Assembly (NCBI RefSeq): GCF_042100115.1 | Contig: NC_091272.1 | Coordinates: 558,001-622,000 of the forward strand | Source of the DNA: Alternaria dauci | Taxonomy: Eukaryota > Ascomycota > Dothideomycetes > Pleosporales > Pleosporaceae | Reading direction: 5' to 3' | DNA: 64,000 bases | Shown here: positions 45,769 to 56,451 of the stretch, piece by piece | Numbering within the stretch: the stretch's first letter is position 1 | How the letters are laid out: the number at the start of each line of letters is the position of its first letter | Notes under the pieces: model-generated | Databases searched by the model: none | Seen by the model: the letters and a program-made list of their open reading frames with translations, nothing else | Told to the model about the DNA's origin: nothing | Made by a program: the position numbers and the translations under genes

Positions 45769-46213
45769 ATTGGCGGTTCGTGCAGTGTCTTTGCTGTTTT
45801 GACTGTCACGAACGCAGAGTGGAGTTGAAAGGAAACAAGCAGTGATCCTCAAGAAAGAATAAATAGTGGAAACATGCCGGAAAAGATGCACTCTGACCGT
45901 GCCTGCGAAGTTTGGTACCGTGAGTGGGGATGCCGTCAACTACAGGCTGAGGTTGATTGAGGGTTCATGGAGATGTCATCATGCCCACCTCTTCAGGGCC
46001 TAAACATCTTATAGCTGTATTCGCTGCATTTGGATTACTCGTGCTAACGCGCTATGTCAACTTTCGTTGACGTTCAAAAGGGGAAACAACTCAGTCCCGG
46101 ACAGCCAATGCATGTACAGTGTTTAACTCAATCTTATTACATCGTTTGCGTCATGATCAAGCCTTCTTGAGCTGGCATTCGAAGACTAAGACCTGTGGCT
46201 ACGTGTTATTCCC
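45769..46213. other. intergenic
   Basis: 445 bp between minus-strand genes. It holds the promoter of the basic-helix protein gene. No feature is recognised. Confidence 0.45.
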
Positions 46214-46856
46214 TCACCAAGCAAACGTTGGTTCCGTTACCATTGCCCTTGCCATTGCTAGTAGTCCCTCTAGATCATCCGTGAAAGCTTCCTCAAGCCA
46301 CCTGTCTAACATCTGCTCCTTCTTCTCACGGCTGAGGTCGATTCCCACGCTATAGGCATGGAACTCAAGACTGGTCAGATGCATAAAGTATGCCTTCACC
46401 TCTCTCAAATGTCCCCAAGTAGCGCATGTAAATCTTTCCACGAATCTATTCTCAATACATTCAAGATCCACGGACAGGATGTCGTTGTATTTGTGGATAC
46501 GAGCCGCTCCACTCTCGGAATTTTTCAACAGGCTTTTGCCATATGCCGCAGTCGTCAATAGATTTTTCGATCGCGGCCTTGAGAAATTCTTTTGAAATCG
46601 GTGACGATGATTCGGTTTCGGTGGTAGTAGTAGACTCGTCCTAAAAGCACCAATTCGTTTGCATTATAGTTCCAACGGATGGTCAGCATACAAGCCTCGG
46701 CTTCTCTGTTAGCTCACTTAACCCATCGCTAGCATTCAAGCACTCGTTGATCATTCCGTCGACCATAGTGTTGATTCTCCCCTTCATGTCCTTGAGCATA
46801 CCCAGCTTGGCATCGTTGCTTTGCTTTAGACCTTCGGCGATCTCAGTTGGTGTCAT
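46214..46856 (-). pseudogene. uncharacterised gene with apparent single-base frameshift
   Basis: Exon 1 46856..46692 (MTPTEIAEGLKQSND.., helical, Met-rich), intron 46691..46641 (GTATGC..TTAG, 51 bp), then exon 2 from 46640. Exon 2 reads well as DESTTTTETESSSP, ISKEFLKAAIEKSIDD, but that frame stops at 46461. The frame one base over gives AYGKSLLKNSESGAARIHKYN and continues protein-like to 46214 (LSREKKEQMLDRWLEEAFTDDLEGLLAMARAM). The change-over lies near 46537-46552, at a GCGGC run. It could be a true lesion, an assembly error or an undetected splice. If intact, it would be a ~200 aa helical protein of unknown family. Confidence 0.5.
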
Positions 46857-47133
46857 GGAGGCCTTGCGCGGTACTCTCCGATGGTGTCGCGATGGCGTTC
46901 GTTTAGGTGTAGCGGTTGTGTTGTGAAGTCAGTGTCAGAGGTTTTTGTTAGAAGGCAAGAGCGACTAGCACGAAAACTACCAGGTCATAAGTGAAGGTGA
47001 AGGCGAACATGAAAACACGAAGATGGGAAGTTCCTTAGTCTGTATTTGGGGAGCTAACATCCTTCCTTACAAGTTATCTTCTGCCATGTTCTCTCAACTG
47101 AACATGAAGGGCAGGACATGGGGTTTGCTGCCT

Positions 47134-48854
47134 CTAGTCCGAATCTGAATCCGACGAGATCCGATCTCCCCAATGGTTTACGACATGGCTCCTTGCCAGA
47201 CGCAACAAAGAGTCATAGAACTTGATCTGCTTGATAAGAAGCTGCTTAGAGTCCCACTGACGCTTGTCCATTTTCTCCTCACATCTGAAGTCCAGGTTCT
47301 CGAGTGCCTGCTGTTCTTTCTTGATACGGACCAACTCCGCACGACACAAGTCGAACGTCTCCTGCCAGATGTTCTGGTTCTCATGCTCCCAGAGATGACC
47401 AATGCCGGTGTGGATCTTCTTCATGCGTGCATGTTCATTAGCAAGGTCTTCAAGGGCTGTTTCAGTAGAGAGCTGCTTGTCTAGTCGCTCCTTGGCTGCT
47501 ACCCCAGCTGCCGAATCGCGTTGTTGGACAAGTTCAGAAAGGATTTGTTCACCATGCTTGATAAACTTTCGCATGTCTGGAACTGGAGCAGCAGCCTGGA
47601 TGCGCTCGATCTTTTTGCGTGCCTGAGTAGTGGTTAGAGTGATCCGGAGTCAGATTTAGTTGTACTTACTGTAAGCAGCTCCTCTTGTAGACGGCCGCAG
47701 TCGGAGCAGTTGTCCTCAACGACATTGACTGGCACCGTAGGTCTCTGGCGCTTGTTTGCGTTGGCAGTGGTGCTTTGCCTCGGTCGAGTGGATGTAGGGC
47801 CTTGTGCTTGAACTGACGATTGAACGCGAATGACTGGAGCTGCCGGTTCGTAAAAGGTGTACTCATCAAGATCTGTGTCCAGGTCTATACCAAAAAGTTC
47901 TGCGACATTGCAAAAGCATGCGATCTGCACGCTGAGTGTGGCGCAATCTTTTCTGTATGTCTCCTCCGCCTTCTCAATCTCGCCGGCCAGCTTGTCCCGG
48001 ATACACGCTTTCTCTGCCTTGATTGCGCTGAATGAATCGGCAATGAGGATACCCTCCTTCGCGTCTTCTTCAACCAACGCATTGTGTGCTGGAGTAACGA
48101 CCTGATTTGTGGGCAAGCGAACGTGGATTTCCTTCCTCTTGTCTAGGATGAGTTCTTGTTTCTTGATTCGTTCGTGCCACTCATTAATCAAGTCATTTTC
48201 GGCGGTGAAGGATTGGTTCGCATCGTCAATGTCGTGTTCTAGCTTGGCCTTGCTTTGTTCCAGAGCCTGCTTGCAACGATCAATGCCGTCTTTGACTGTT
48301 TTCGCGAGTTGTACTTTGTCCGATGTTGAGGCTGTTCCGATGGACTCTGGAATTTCCTAGCGTCTCGCGTCAGTCCATAGTCTGAGTGATATCGCGGCCA
48401 TACATACAGCATATGTCTGCCCTGCAGGCTCGCTCAACATATCTTCATGGCTCCGGTGTGCTTGTTCGAAACCGTTTTGTGCTGCATCACCATTGGTGTT
48501 AGACGTTATGGTTTCAAGCAAGCTCAGGAATTCTTCGAGCTCTGTTTTTCCAGCGAAGCTCTCTGTAGATCGCCGATGTTCCTCAGGGTCGATATGCTTC
48601 TGTTCACCCTCGTAGTCGTATGGCTGCTCAAGCTCGTCCGTCGCCTCGCTCTCAATATGTGACTCTTGCCCATCCTCACTCGGGATATCGTCGTAGTCCT
48701 CGTCATCTTCATAGCCGAAGCACTCGTCGTCGTCGCTCCGGTCATACTCTTCTAGAAATTCGGACAAAGCATCGTTCATATACCCGACCTTTTTGTGAAC
48801 TCGCGGAGTACTAAGCGGGTTCTCCGAGCTCTTGCGGCTTGAGTAGTCAGACAT
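47134..48854 (-). CDS. large coiled-coil protein, unknown function
   Basis: Model: exons 48854..48408, 48356..47670, 47622..47134 (introns 51 and 47 bp); 540 aa. Residues 1-~130 are very acidic (FLEEYDRSDDDECFGYEDDEDYDD). Coiled-coil segments occupy ~160-265 (DRCKQALEQSKAKLEHDIDDANQSF, INEWHERIKKQELILDKRKE, IEKAEETYRKDC) and ~375-525 (CGRLQEELLTARKKIERIQ, EDLANEHARMKKIHTGIGHLW). A Thr/Arg/Gln-rich linker with RPRQSTTANANKRQRP, a possible NLS, separates them. All splices are in phase 0. The form resembles structural kinetochore or spindle-pole proteins, but I see no diagnostic motif and make no assignment. Confidence 0.75.
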
Positions 48855-49580
48855 CGTTATGCGCTTTTGCTACTTTCGTGATCGATGCCGTGCTAGTATG
48901 ATAGGACGTGGGACGCGATCGAGAGACGATAGAGTCGAGTATGGTTATGGCAACGATAGGAACCCACTGGCGCAGGACGTGGATCCACCCATGAAGGTGA
49001 AGATGAAACTCAACAACCTCATCGTCTCTTTCATAGCCACTGTCAAGCGAGAAAGGCCATCTCCTTACGCTTTTTAGTAATCAACAGGCAACATGGTATT
49101 CATCGCTCATCTCGGACGAGGTGCCACGCTGTGTGTCGAAGCATGTCCGCAACAGTGTGTGCCATGTCTTTCAGCTTTGAAGTGAAGTCGACTTGCTTGC
49201 CGATAGACACCAGCACTGAGATGCCAAGTGTCAATGTCAACAACGGTGCGTGATAGAAAGAACATGAATCAAAAAGGAGGTACCCACATTTCATCCCAAA
49301 TACTACGTCTCGCAGAAGTCAATCCTTGTCTCGTGCACTCACCCTGGTCATCAATATTGAATCGTTAGATGGAGTTGCAATAGAATACTTGTACATGCAA
49401 TCGAAAATGCCGTCTACCTCAGCCGGAAAAAGTAGGTTCAATCATCTGATCATACAAATCCAGTTCAGTTACCAAACCCAGATCCTCGTGTCTAGCCCTA
49501 CGCCTTGCATACGCAATGTACCGATGAAGCACACAACGCTGAAAGCCACTACGCTATCCTCTTACGTTCCTTGCTCAACC
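48855..49580. other. intergenic
   Basis: 726 bp between the coiled-coil gene start and the PDH E1-beta stop, both minus strand. It includes the coiled-coil gene promoter and the PDH 3' UTR. The plus-strand frame from 49326 that runs into the PDH gene is an antisense shadow. Confidence 0.45.
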
Positions 49581-51009
49581 TTATACCCTGAGGAGCTTGG
49601 CAGCGTAGTCTACAATCAAGCTCTCGGTGGGGAAGCTCATCTCCTCGAGCTTCTGGGCATAGGGTGTGGGAACCTCAGCACCAGTGATACGGGCGGGGGG
49701 TGCCTCCAAGTAGTCAAAAGCGTACTCGCAAGTAAGCGCCATAATCTCAGATGCGACACCGAACGAGGGGAAACCAGACTCTACGCAGAGCATGTGGCCG
49801 GTCTTCTTGACGGACTTGACAATGGCCTCGACGTCGAGGGGCTTGATGGAGCGGAGGTTGATGACCTCGGCCTCGACACCGTACTTGGACTTGAGTTGTT
49901 CGGCGGCGACGAGAGACTGACCAACGCAGCGGGAGAGGGTGACGATGGTGAGGTCCTTGCCGGGGCGCTCAATCTTGGCCTTTCCGAACTAGGGGGTTTG
50001 TCAGCGTGTGGACGTGGTGGGGAGGATGGCGGGGTAGCTTACAGGAATGACGAAGTCGTCCTTCTGGGCCTCCTCGCTCATGGGGAAAGACAGACCGTAC
50101 AGAAGTCTGCCATTGTTAGTAAAATAGCCTCCCGTCTCATCTCTGCTGTGACCTACTCGTTCTCGAGAACCACGACCGGGTTGGGGTCACGAATAGCGGC
50201 CTTCAACAGACCCTTGGCGTCCTCGGCGCTGTATGGGGAGACGACCTTCAATCCGGGAATGCTTCCGTACCACGCAGTGTAGTCCTGGGAGTGCTGAGCA
50301 GCGACACCGGAGGCGAAACCGTTGGGACCGCGGAAGGTGATGTTGCAGGGCTGGATACCTCCGGACATGTAGTGTGTCTTTGCGGCGGAGTTGATGATCT
50401 GGTCAATGGCCTGCATGGCGAAGTTGAAGGTCATGAACTCGCACTGTTGTCGCCGTCAGAATTGCTTTTTCTTCCAGGGCATGGTGGCGGCTCAGAAACT
50501 CACAATAGGGTGGAGGCCAGCGAGCGCAGCACCGACAGTCAGACCGGCGAAACCAGACTCTGTGATGGGAGAGTCGATGACCCTCTTCTCACCGAAGCGG
50601 TCGAGCAGGCCCTTTGTGACCTTGTAACTGTTGTCGCTCAGTCAGCACCGCCCTTGATTCGATATCGACTGTGCACATCCTGCGATATTTGCCGTCCCCA
50701 ATTGCACCCTCCTCTTTCTTATCGCAGTCATGTCACATGCGTCGTGGTGATGGTGGTGGGCACGTACGCTCCGTTGTATTGCGCGACTTCCTCTCCGAGC
50801 ACGAAGACCTTTTCGTTTCGCTCCATCTCCTCGGCCATGGCCTCGTTGAGCGCCTCTCGCACAGTCATCTCCTTCTGGCCCGACGCATATCCTCTCCTGG
50901 CAATTGACGGTGTGATGGCTGCGGCGCGGAAAGCTGGTCGGAAGGCGGGCGCTGGCCGCGAAGCCGAGACGAGGCGGGAGGCCGGGCGGAGGAGCCTTGA
51001 GGCAGCCAT
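49581..51009 (-). CDS. PDB1: pyruvate dehydrogenase E1 component beta subunit, mitochondrial
   Basis: Model: exons 51009..50768, 50627..50504, 50443..50157, 50106..50043, 49988..49581 (introns 140, 60, 50, 54 bp); 374 aa. A mitochondrial presequence (~1-38; Arg/Ala/Ser-rich, ending IARRGYAS) precedes [41 protein letters not shown]. Further landmarks: [82 protein letters not shown], and the C-terminal [16 protein letters not shown] pattern. With E1-alpha it decarboxylates pyruvate using thiamine diphosphate in the matrix. The 64-nt exon 4 and 124-nt exon 2 are easily missed. Confidence 0.96.
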
Positions 51010-51563
51010 TGTGGGTGGTGTGTGAGGGTGGAGGTGTGGTGAGGTTTTGCCGTGGGCGAGTGATGGCCGCTGAGCTCTGCTGTACAATTTCTTCGGACTT
51101 CGGGGATGCGAAGTTAGTCGTTGGGGCCCTGAACGCGCTAACAGTCCAGCTCTGGTGCACGGCCCCCGCTATAGCGAGAACACCCGACCTGCATCGTGCG
51201 TCCCGTCTCAACACTTGCGAGCCTCATTGACCCTCTCGTCATTTACTGTAACCCTGCTCTGAATGCAACACTCTGCCTGGTCAGAATATGCACCCAATAC
51301 TTCACACACAGTCCACGATCCAATCATGTTGCTTAGATGAGCAGATTACTTCTTCTATTCTCTATGATCACCACGTTTCGCGTTACCATGATCGTCCCTA
51401 GACCGTGCCCTACTTCAATTATTACAGTATGTATGCGCGTCTCCCAAGCGCGTCGTGCAAATGCGAGGAGAAGATGCCCCTATATCGAAGAAAATGCCTG
51501 CAGACCAACAGGGCCCTAGATGCGAAGAAAGGTCTAATGCAAAGGGAAGCAAGAATCGAAGGC
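51010..51563. other. intergenic
   Basis: 554 bp between the PDB1 start and ERG6 stop, both minus strand; PDB1 promoter and ERG6 3' UTR. No gene is supported. Confidence 0.45.
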
Positions 51564-52801
51564 TTATGCGTCGGCGGGTTTCCTTCCAACCATGAGGTAC
51601 ATGGGTGTGAAGAGCTTCTCCTGTCCACCAGCGACGAGGCAGTCGGCGGCAAGCGCAAGACTGTCGGCAGTCTTTTGTGTGCCCTTGGGAGCGAGACCGA
51701 TCATCTCAAGACCACCAACGAACTTGTGGATGATTCCACGTCCGATCTTGGTCATGCGGAGAATCGTGGGAATGTCGCCAATGGTGCTGATGTACTTGAG
51801 CTGGCCAGAGAGAGGCCAGTACCAGGGGTAGGGGTCGTCCCTGTCCGCCAGATCCTCGTTGTGCTCCAGCACGAAGCCGGCAGCCTTCATGGCATCAAGC
51901 GCAACCTCGATCTTCTCCATGTTTGAGATACCGTCACCAATCTCGATGCCAAGACGGATCTCGCGGTGATGGGGGTTGTCGTTGTCGTACTTGTCGGTCA
52001 TGAGCCACTCGTAGACGCCAAAGACACCGCCAGGCTTGAGAACGCGGAAGATCTCGCTGTAGATGCCCTCGAGCGACGGAGCGTGGACAGTGGCCTCAAT
52101 GGCGTAGACGGCGTCGAACGAGTTGTCGGGGAAAGACATTTGCTACACAAGTCAGTGAGGGGCACTGAGTGGGGTTGGGGTCAATCTTACCATGAAGTCA
52201 CCCTTGGTGAACTTGAGCTTGTCTGAGAGGCCCTCCTTCTCGGCGTACGCAGTGGCACGCTCGATCTGGTAGTCGTTGTTGTTCAATCCGACGACGTTGA
52301 CACCGGCGAACTTGACAATCTCACGGGCAGGGCCACCAACACCGCAGCCAACATCCAGTACGCGCATGTTGTCCTGGAGGTTCATCTTGTGGGCAAGGTA
52401 GTGCTCGTGGCGGGCAATGGCCTTGTAGAAAGACTCGCCATAGGCGTAGCGAGCAAAGTGGAAAGACTGTCCCCAGCCGTACTCGTACAGGTCGGTGGCG
52501 AGGTTGTAGTAGTGTCTTGTGAGGGTAGCATATTCGTCTCGTCGTTCCTGGGTCTGTTAGCATCCATGGTACACGTTGAGATGCCACATATACACACCTT
52601 ACGTGTCTCCTCGGTCTCGTCGCTAGCGGCCTTGTTGTCCCAGTGCTTGAAGTACTCGTCTACGGCGGCTTGTTGGGCAGCCTTGTCCTTTTGCAACATG
52701 GCAGTCATGCCACCGCGAGCCTTTGCAGACTTGCCGTGCATGGCCTTGTTGAACTCGGCATCGCGAGTATGGTCTTCCTTTTCGAGCGCGACGGGAGACA
52801 T
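51564..52801 (-). CDS. ERG6: sterol 24-C-methyltransferase (ergosterol pathway)
   Basis: Model: exons 52801..52598, 52553..52191, 52142..51564 (introns 44 and 48 bp); 381 aa. Erg6 landmarks: [20 protein letters not shown] (sterol-binding block), the SAM motif [15 protein letters not shown] (~132-146), [39 protein letters not shown], and EWLMTDKYD. It transfers a methyl group from S-adenosylmethionine to C-24 of zymosterol or a related sterol, at the ER or lipid droplets. The 44-bp intron 1 is among the shortest in the window. The gene is divergent from ECM2/SLT11. Confidence 0.97.
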
Positions 52802-53252
52802 GGCTGAGTATTAAGAGTGATACAAGGATATGTGGGGAGAAGGGAATGGAACGGATAGCAGAATAAACAATTGGAGCGAGACGACCCTTGGATGTTTATA
52901 AGGACGACCCTGGAGAAGAAAGAGCGGTATGGGTAGGAGATTGGGACTATAATTTCTTAGGGGGTTAACTGGTCCTGTCCAATCATGACCGACTCTGTAC
53001 GCGGCCCTGGTCGACGGAGCTAGCGGTCGGTCGTTGCCACCCGAGCGCGTGAAAGCCAAGACCGTAAGTGCCGTATACTGCATGCAGTGCCTAGATTTCT
53101 ACTGTCACTCACCTCAAAGCCACTACTCGCCGTCGCAACAACCACCGCGCCCCACTATCGCGTACTCCACGGCCCAGGATACGTTCGCTATTGTCGCGAG
53201 ATTACGTTGCGACTTCCTTGCACGACTACACAGCCTACACAACACACTCACC
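52802..53252. promoter_or_regulatory. divergent promoter region (ERG6 / ECM2)
   Basis: 451 bp between two divergent starts. A plus-strand pyrimidine-rich stretch precedes the ECM2 ATG. I looked for SRE-like sterol elements (TCGTATA, ATCACNCCAC) and saw no clear copy. Confidence 0.45.
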
Positions 53253-54429
53253 ATGCCGCCGCAAATCAAAACCGACCTGAACCGTACGTCATACTCTGCT
53301 TTTCAACCGCAAGTAGCCTATACTGACTTATGTAGGATCCGGCTGGGAGACGACTGACTTCCCGTCCGTCTGCGAGAAATGCTTGCCGGACAGCCAGTAC
53401 GTGCAGATGCTGAAGGAGGACTATGGCGCCGAATGCAAGATCTGCACGCGACCCTTCACCATCTTCCGGTGGAAAGCCGACCGCACCGCGCGACAAAAGC
53501 GAACCAACATTTGCCTCACATGCGCCCGCCTCAAGAACTGCTGCCAACACTGCATGCTCGATTTGTCATTCGGCCTGCCCATCGTAGTGCGCGATGCTGC
53601 GCTGAAGATGGTGGCGCCCGGTCCACAGAGCGACATCAACCGCCAGTACTATGCGCAGGAGCACGAGAGAGAGATCGAGGAGGGACGGGGAGCGATGGAG
53701 GCGTACGAGAAGACAGACGAGAAGGCGCGCGACTTGCTCAAGCGTTTGGCGCAGAGTGAACCCTACTACAAGAAGCAGCGACGGATAGAGGCTGAGGAGG
53801 GAGAGAGCAGCCAAAAGGTACTACCAGCGCCGGGCGGTGGTGGCGCAGGAGGCGAGAGCAGCCACGTTCCCGGTCCGATCAGAACACGAGATTCGCGAGG
53901 CACGCCTGCACGAGGAGGCATGAGACCCGGAAGAGGAGGTCGCATGGGCGGCGCATCCGCTGAGCCAAACCCACAAGACTGGCTGCCACCCTCGGATCCC
54001 AACGTCGCATCACTCTTCGTCACGGGTGTGGAAGACGACCTTCCCGAGCACGAGCTCCGCAAGCACTTTTCACAATACGGTCAACTTCGGTCGCTGGTAT
54101 GCTCGCACCGAGCGCATTGCGCATACGTCAATTTTGTAAAACGAGAGGATGCCGAGACAGCAGCAGGGACACTCAAGGGCAAGGTGGTTATCAAGGGTTG
54201 CCCTATGCGCGTAACCTGGGGCAAGCCCAAGCAGTTGGACAGCTTGGATCAGAACGTCAGAATGCAATATGCAAAGGAAGGACGACAAGTGGCAAGCTCA
54301 TCGCGGCGGGCAGCTGCTTCCCAAGCTGCCATCGAGGCGGCACCACAAAACAGCCTGGATAACATGGTTGTGGCGCCTCCGCCAGGAGAGGACGACGATG
54401 TCAACTACGCCAGTTTGGCTGGCAACTAG
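53253..54429 (+). CDS. ECM2: pre-mRNA splicing factor ECM2/SLT11 (RBM22-like)
   Basis: Model: exon 1 53253..53283 (31 nt), intron 53284..53335 (GTACGT..GTAG, 52 bp), exon 2 53336..54429; 374 aa. The N-terminus RSGWETTDFPSVCEKCLPD with CEKC, CKIC, CLTC and CCQHC patches forms the zinc-binding region of the family. An RRM lies at ~225-300 (SLFVTGVEDDLPEHELRKHFSQYGQLRSLV, then CAYVNFVKREDAETAAGTLKG). A Gly/Arg-rich linker joins them. The family (yeast Ecm2, human RBM22) contacts U6 snRNA and shapes the spliceosome active site. Exon 1 codes for only MPPQIKTDLN plus one base. Confidence 0.93.
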
Positions 54430-54502
54430 GTCTGCATTTCTTGCATTGGGTCGGCGTTTTGGAATGTACGGGTATCATGATTTATTTGGCGTGGACAAAA
54501 GC

Positions 54503-54934
54503 CTAGGAGGAGCAGCACTTGGTTCCTCCCAATGAAGTCTTTCCCTTTCCTTTCTTAATATCGTCGTTGTTGCCTCTTTCGGTATGCTCGTGTATCCGTA
54601 GCTCTGGCGACTGTCAGCATTCAATCCAAATACCATAACTGAGCGAACGCACTGTAGCTGTCTGGTTCGGCCGCAGCTTGTCCTTGAACCACATTCTCTC
54701 GTAGGAACTTGGCGACTTCTTCGGCATGTACTAATGAGGCTTGCAATTCCTCGCTTCCGATTCGCAGGTCGCGATTCGACTCGAACTTCTTACGGGCTTC
54801 GGCGCGGGCGGCGAACAGGGTGTTCATGTCGCCTGTGCTGTGTGAGCAGCGGAACTACTCCGAATAGTGCGGTGAATACCTTCAAAGGCGATGCGCGCGG
54901 ATCGCAGCAGGTTCCGGTAAGCTACTAGCGCCAT
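54503..54934 (-). CDS. MZM1: LYR-motif mitochondrial complex III assembly factor MZM1 (LYRM7)
   Basis: Model: exons 54934..54880, 54832..54653, 54603..54503 (introns 47 and 49 bp); 111 aa, the usual size. The N-terminus MALVAYRNLLRSARIAFEG carries the LYR-type motif (AYR..R). Next come DMNTLFAARAEARKKFESNRDL, ASLVHAEEVAKFLRENVVQG and, after the last intron, KLRIHEHTERGNNDDIKKG. Family role: matrix chaperone that helps insert the Rieske Fe-S protein into the bc1 complex. The splice joins TAC A to AG CTA. Its stop is 74 bp from the convergent ECM2 stop. Confidence 0.9.
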
Positions 54935-55167
54935 TTTGTGTACGGTCGGGAGTGGAAGTAGGAAACCAAAAGCGTAGTGAGAGACGCAGTTCCGTTCGGA
55001 AGTTCCGCGAGGAAAGTTGCTCGCACGTGACATCGTTCATGCGAGGGGGATCCCTGCGGACGATCGATCTGACGTCGCGAAGGCGGCATCCACACACGAG
55101 CACGCTTCGCTGGCCTCAACGGTAGAACTCTAGCTCCCACACCGGGCTGCGATCTACCAGAGCCATC

Positions 55168-56451
55168 ATGGTGTCCTTCTGGCCTTGGAAAGTAAGACAG
55201 TTCCAACTGCGCGCTAATGCAATTGCTAACTATGACAGGGTAGCGAAGACGCTGCCTCGTTCGAGAGGACGCTCAACACACTCACCGGCAAGATCAACAG
55301 AGCGGCCGCGCGCAATGACAAACAGAAGCAGCTTTCGCGACGCGCACGCGTCATGTGGACGCTGTATGCCGGCTTCGCCTATATCCTGGCTGCGGTCATA
55401 CTCACCTTCGTGACGGGGTGGCAGAACTGGGGTCCTATCGAGGGCAGTGTTGTGGCTGGAGGGCCAGTACTGTATGTCTACACTTTGCTTCTCCATGTCA
55501 CATATCTGACTCTCCAGACTCTACGGTATCCGTTACGCGCTCATGAGCTACTTCGACTACCGCATTCGCAACACCGAGAACTACCTCAAAAAGCTGAACA
55601 AGGAACGCGACGCTACCATTGAGCGCCTCAAGGAAGCCACCAAGTACAACTCTACCCAACAATTGCTTGAGAAGTATGGAGCATCGCCCAAGAAACCTGA
55701 GCAGCCACAGCAGGGCAATTCTCCTGGTCACAAGAAGTCTCAAGGCCCTCAGAAGTCGGTACCGCCTCCGGGACCCCGCACTGGCATGGCACCTCCCCCA
55801 ACGGCAAACATCCAGCGACCTCAGTCCCAGCATCGTCCAATTACCCCACAAGAATTTCCCTCGAACCTCTCGTCACCCCAGGGCCCGCCTCCGCCCCAGC
55901 AACTACCCCCACCAGAGGCCCCCGGAGCTGAGTTCGCGCCAAACGCTTTCAGTACTGGTCCCGACCTGACCAAACAGTACACAGCTGACTCGCCCGCCGC
56001 CTTCACGCAAACCCACTGGTACGACCGCATCCTCGACGCTCTCCTCGGCGAAGACGAAACACAGGCTAAAAACCGCTTCGTCTTGATTTGCTCAGAGTGC
56101 CGACTCGTCAACGGACAAGCACCCCCCGGCGCCCGCACCCTCGAAGACGTCGGTCGATGGCGATGCGGTGGATGTAGTGCGTGGAACGGCAAGGAGAAGC
56201 CCCGCGAAGACGACGTTACGCGTCTTGTGCAAGGCTGGGAGGCTGAGCGCAAGGCCAAGGATGCGCATCGTAGGCTGAGTGTAGAGAGGGGCATTGATTC
56301 TGATAACAGGGAGACTGAGGAGGATGACGGTGGGATCCTTGGAGGAAAGGATGAGAGCTCAGGTGTCGATGTTGCGGCGGATAGTGGCGAGGATACGCCG
56401 CCGCCGAGTCGGAACACGAGGAGCAAATCAAGGGGGAAGGCGAAGAAGTAG
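55168..56451 (+). CDS. LNP1: lunapark homologue, ER three-way-junction protein
   Basis: Model: exons 55168..55191 (24 nt), 55239..55471, 55518..56451 (introns 47 and 46 bp, the first with a TTGCTAAC branch); 396 aa. The protein starts MVSFWPWKGSEDAASFE and has two close membrane segments (VMWTLYAGFAYILAAVILTFVTGW and VVAGGPVLLYGIRYALMSYF). A coiled-coil (NTENYLKKLNKERDATIERLKEATK) follows. A Pro-rich linker leads to the lunapark zinc ribbon: CSEC, then CGGC about 28 residues on. Lunapark stabilises ER tubule junctions. The tail is acidic and basic (SRNTRSKSRGKAKK). Strand skew flips near 56200. Confidence 0.93.

Noticed and set aside
49326..50282. Plus-strand 318-codon frame
   Set aside because: Mostly antisense to PDB1 exons 3-5; the GC-rich coding sequence leaves the opposite strand open.
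50291..51025. Plus-strand 244-codon frame
   Set aside because: Antisense to PDB1 exons 1-3.
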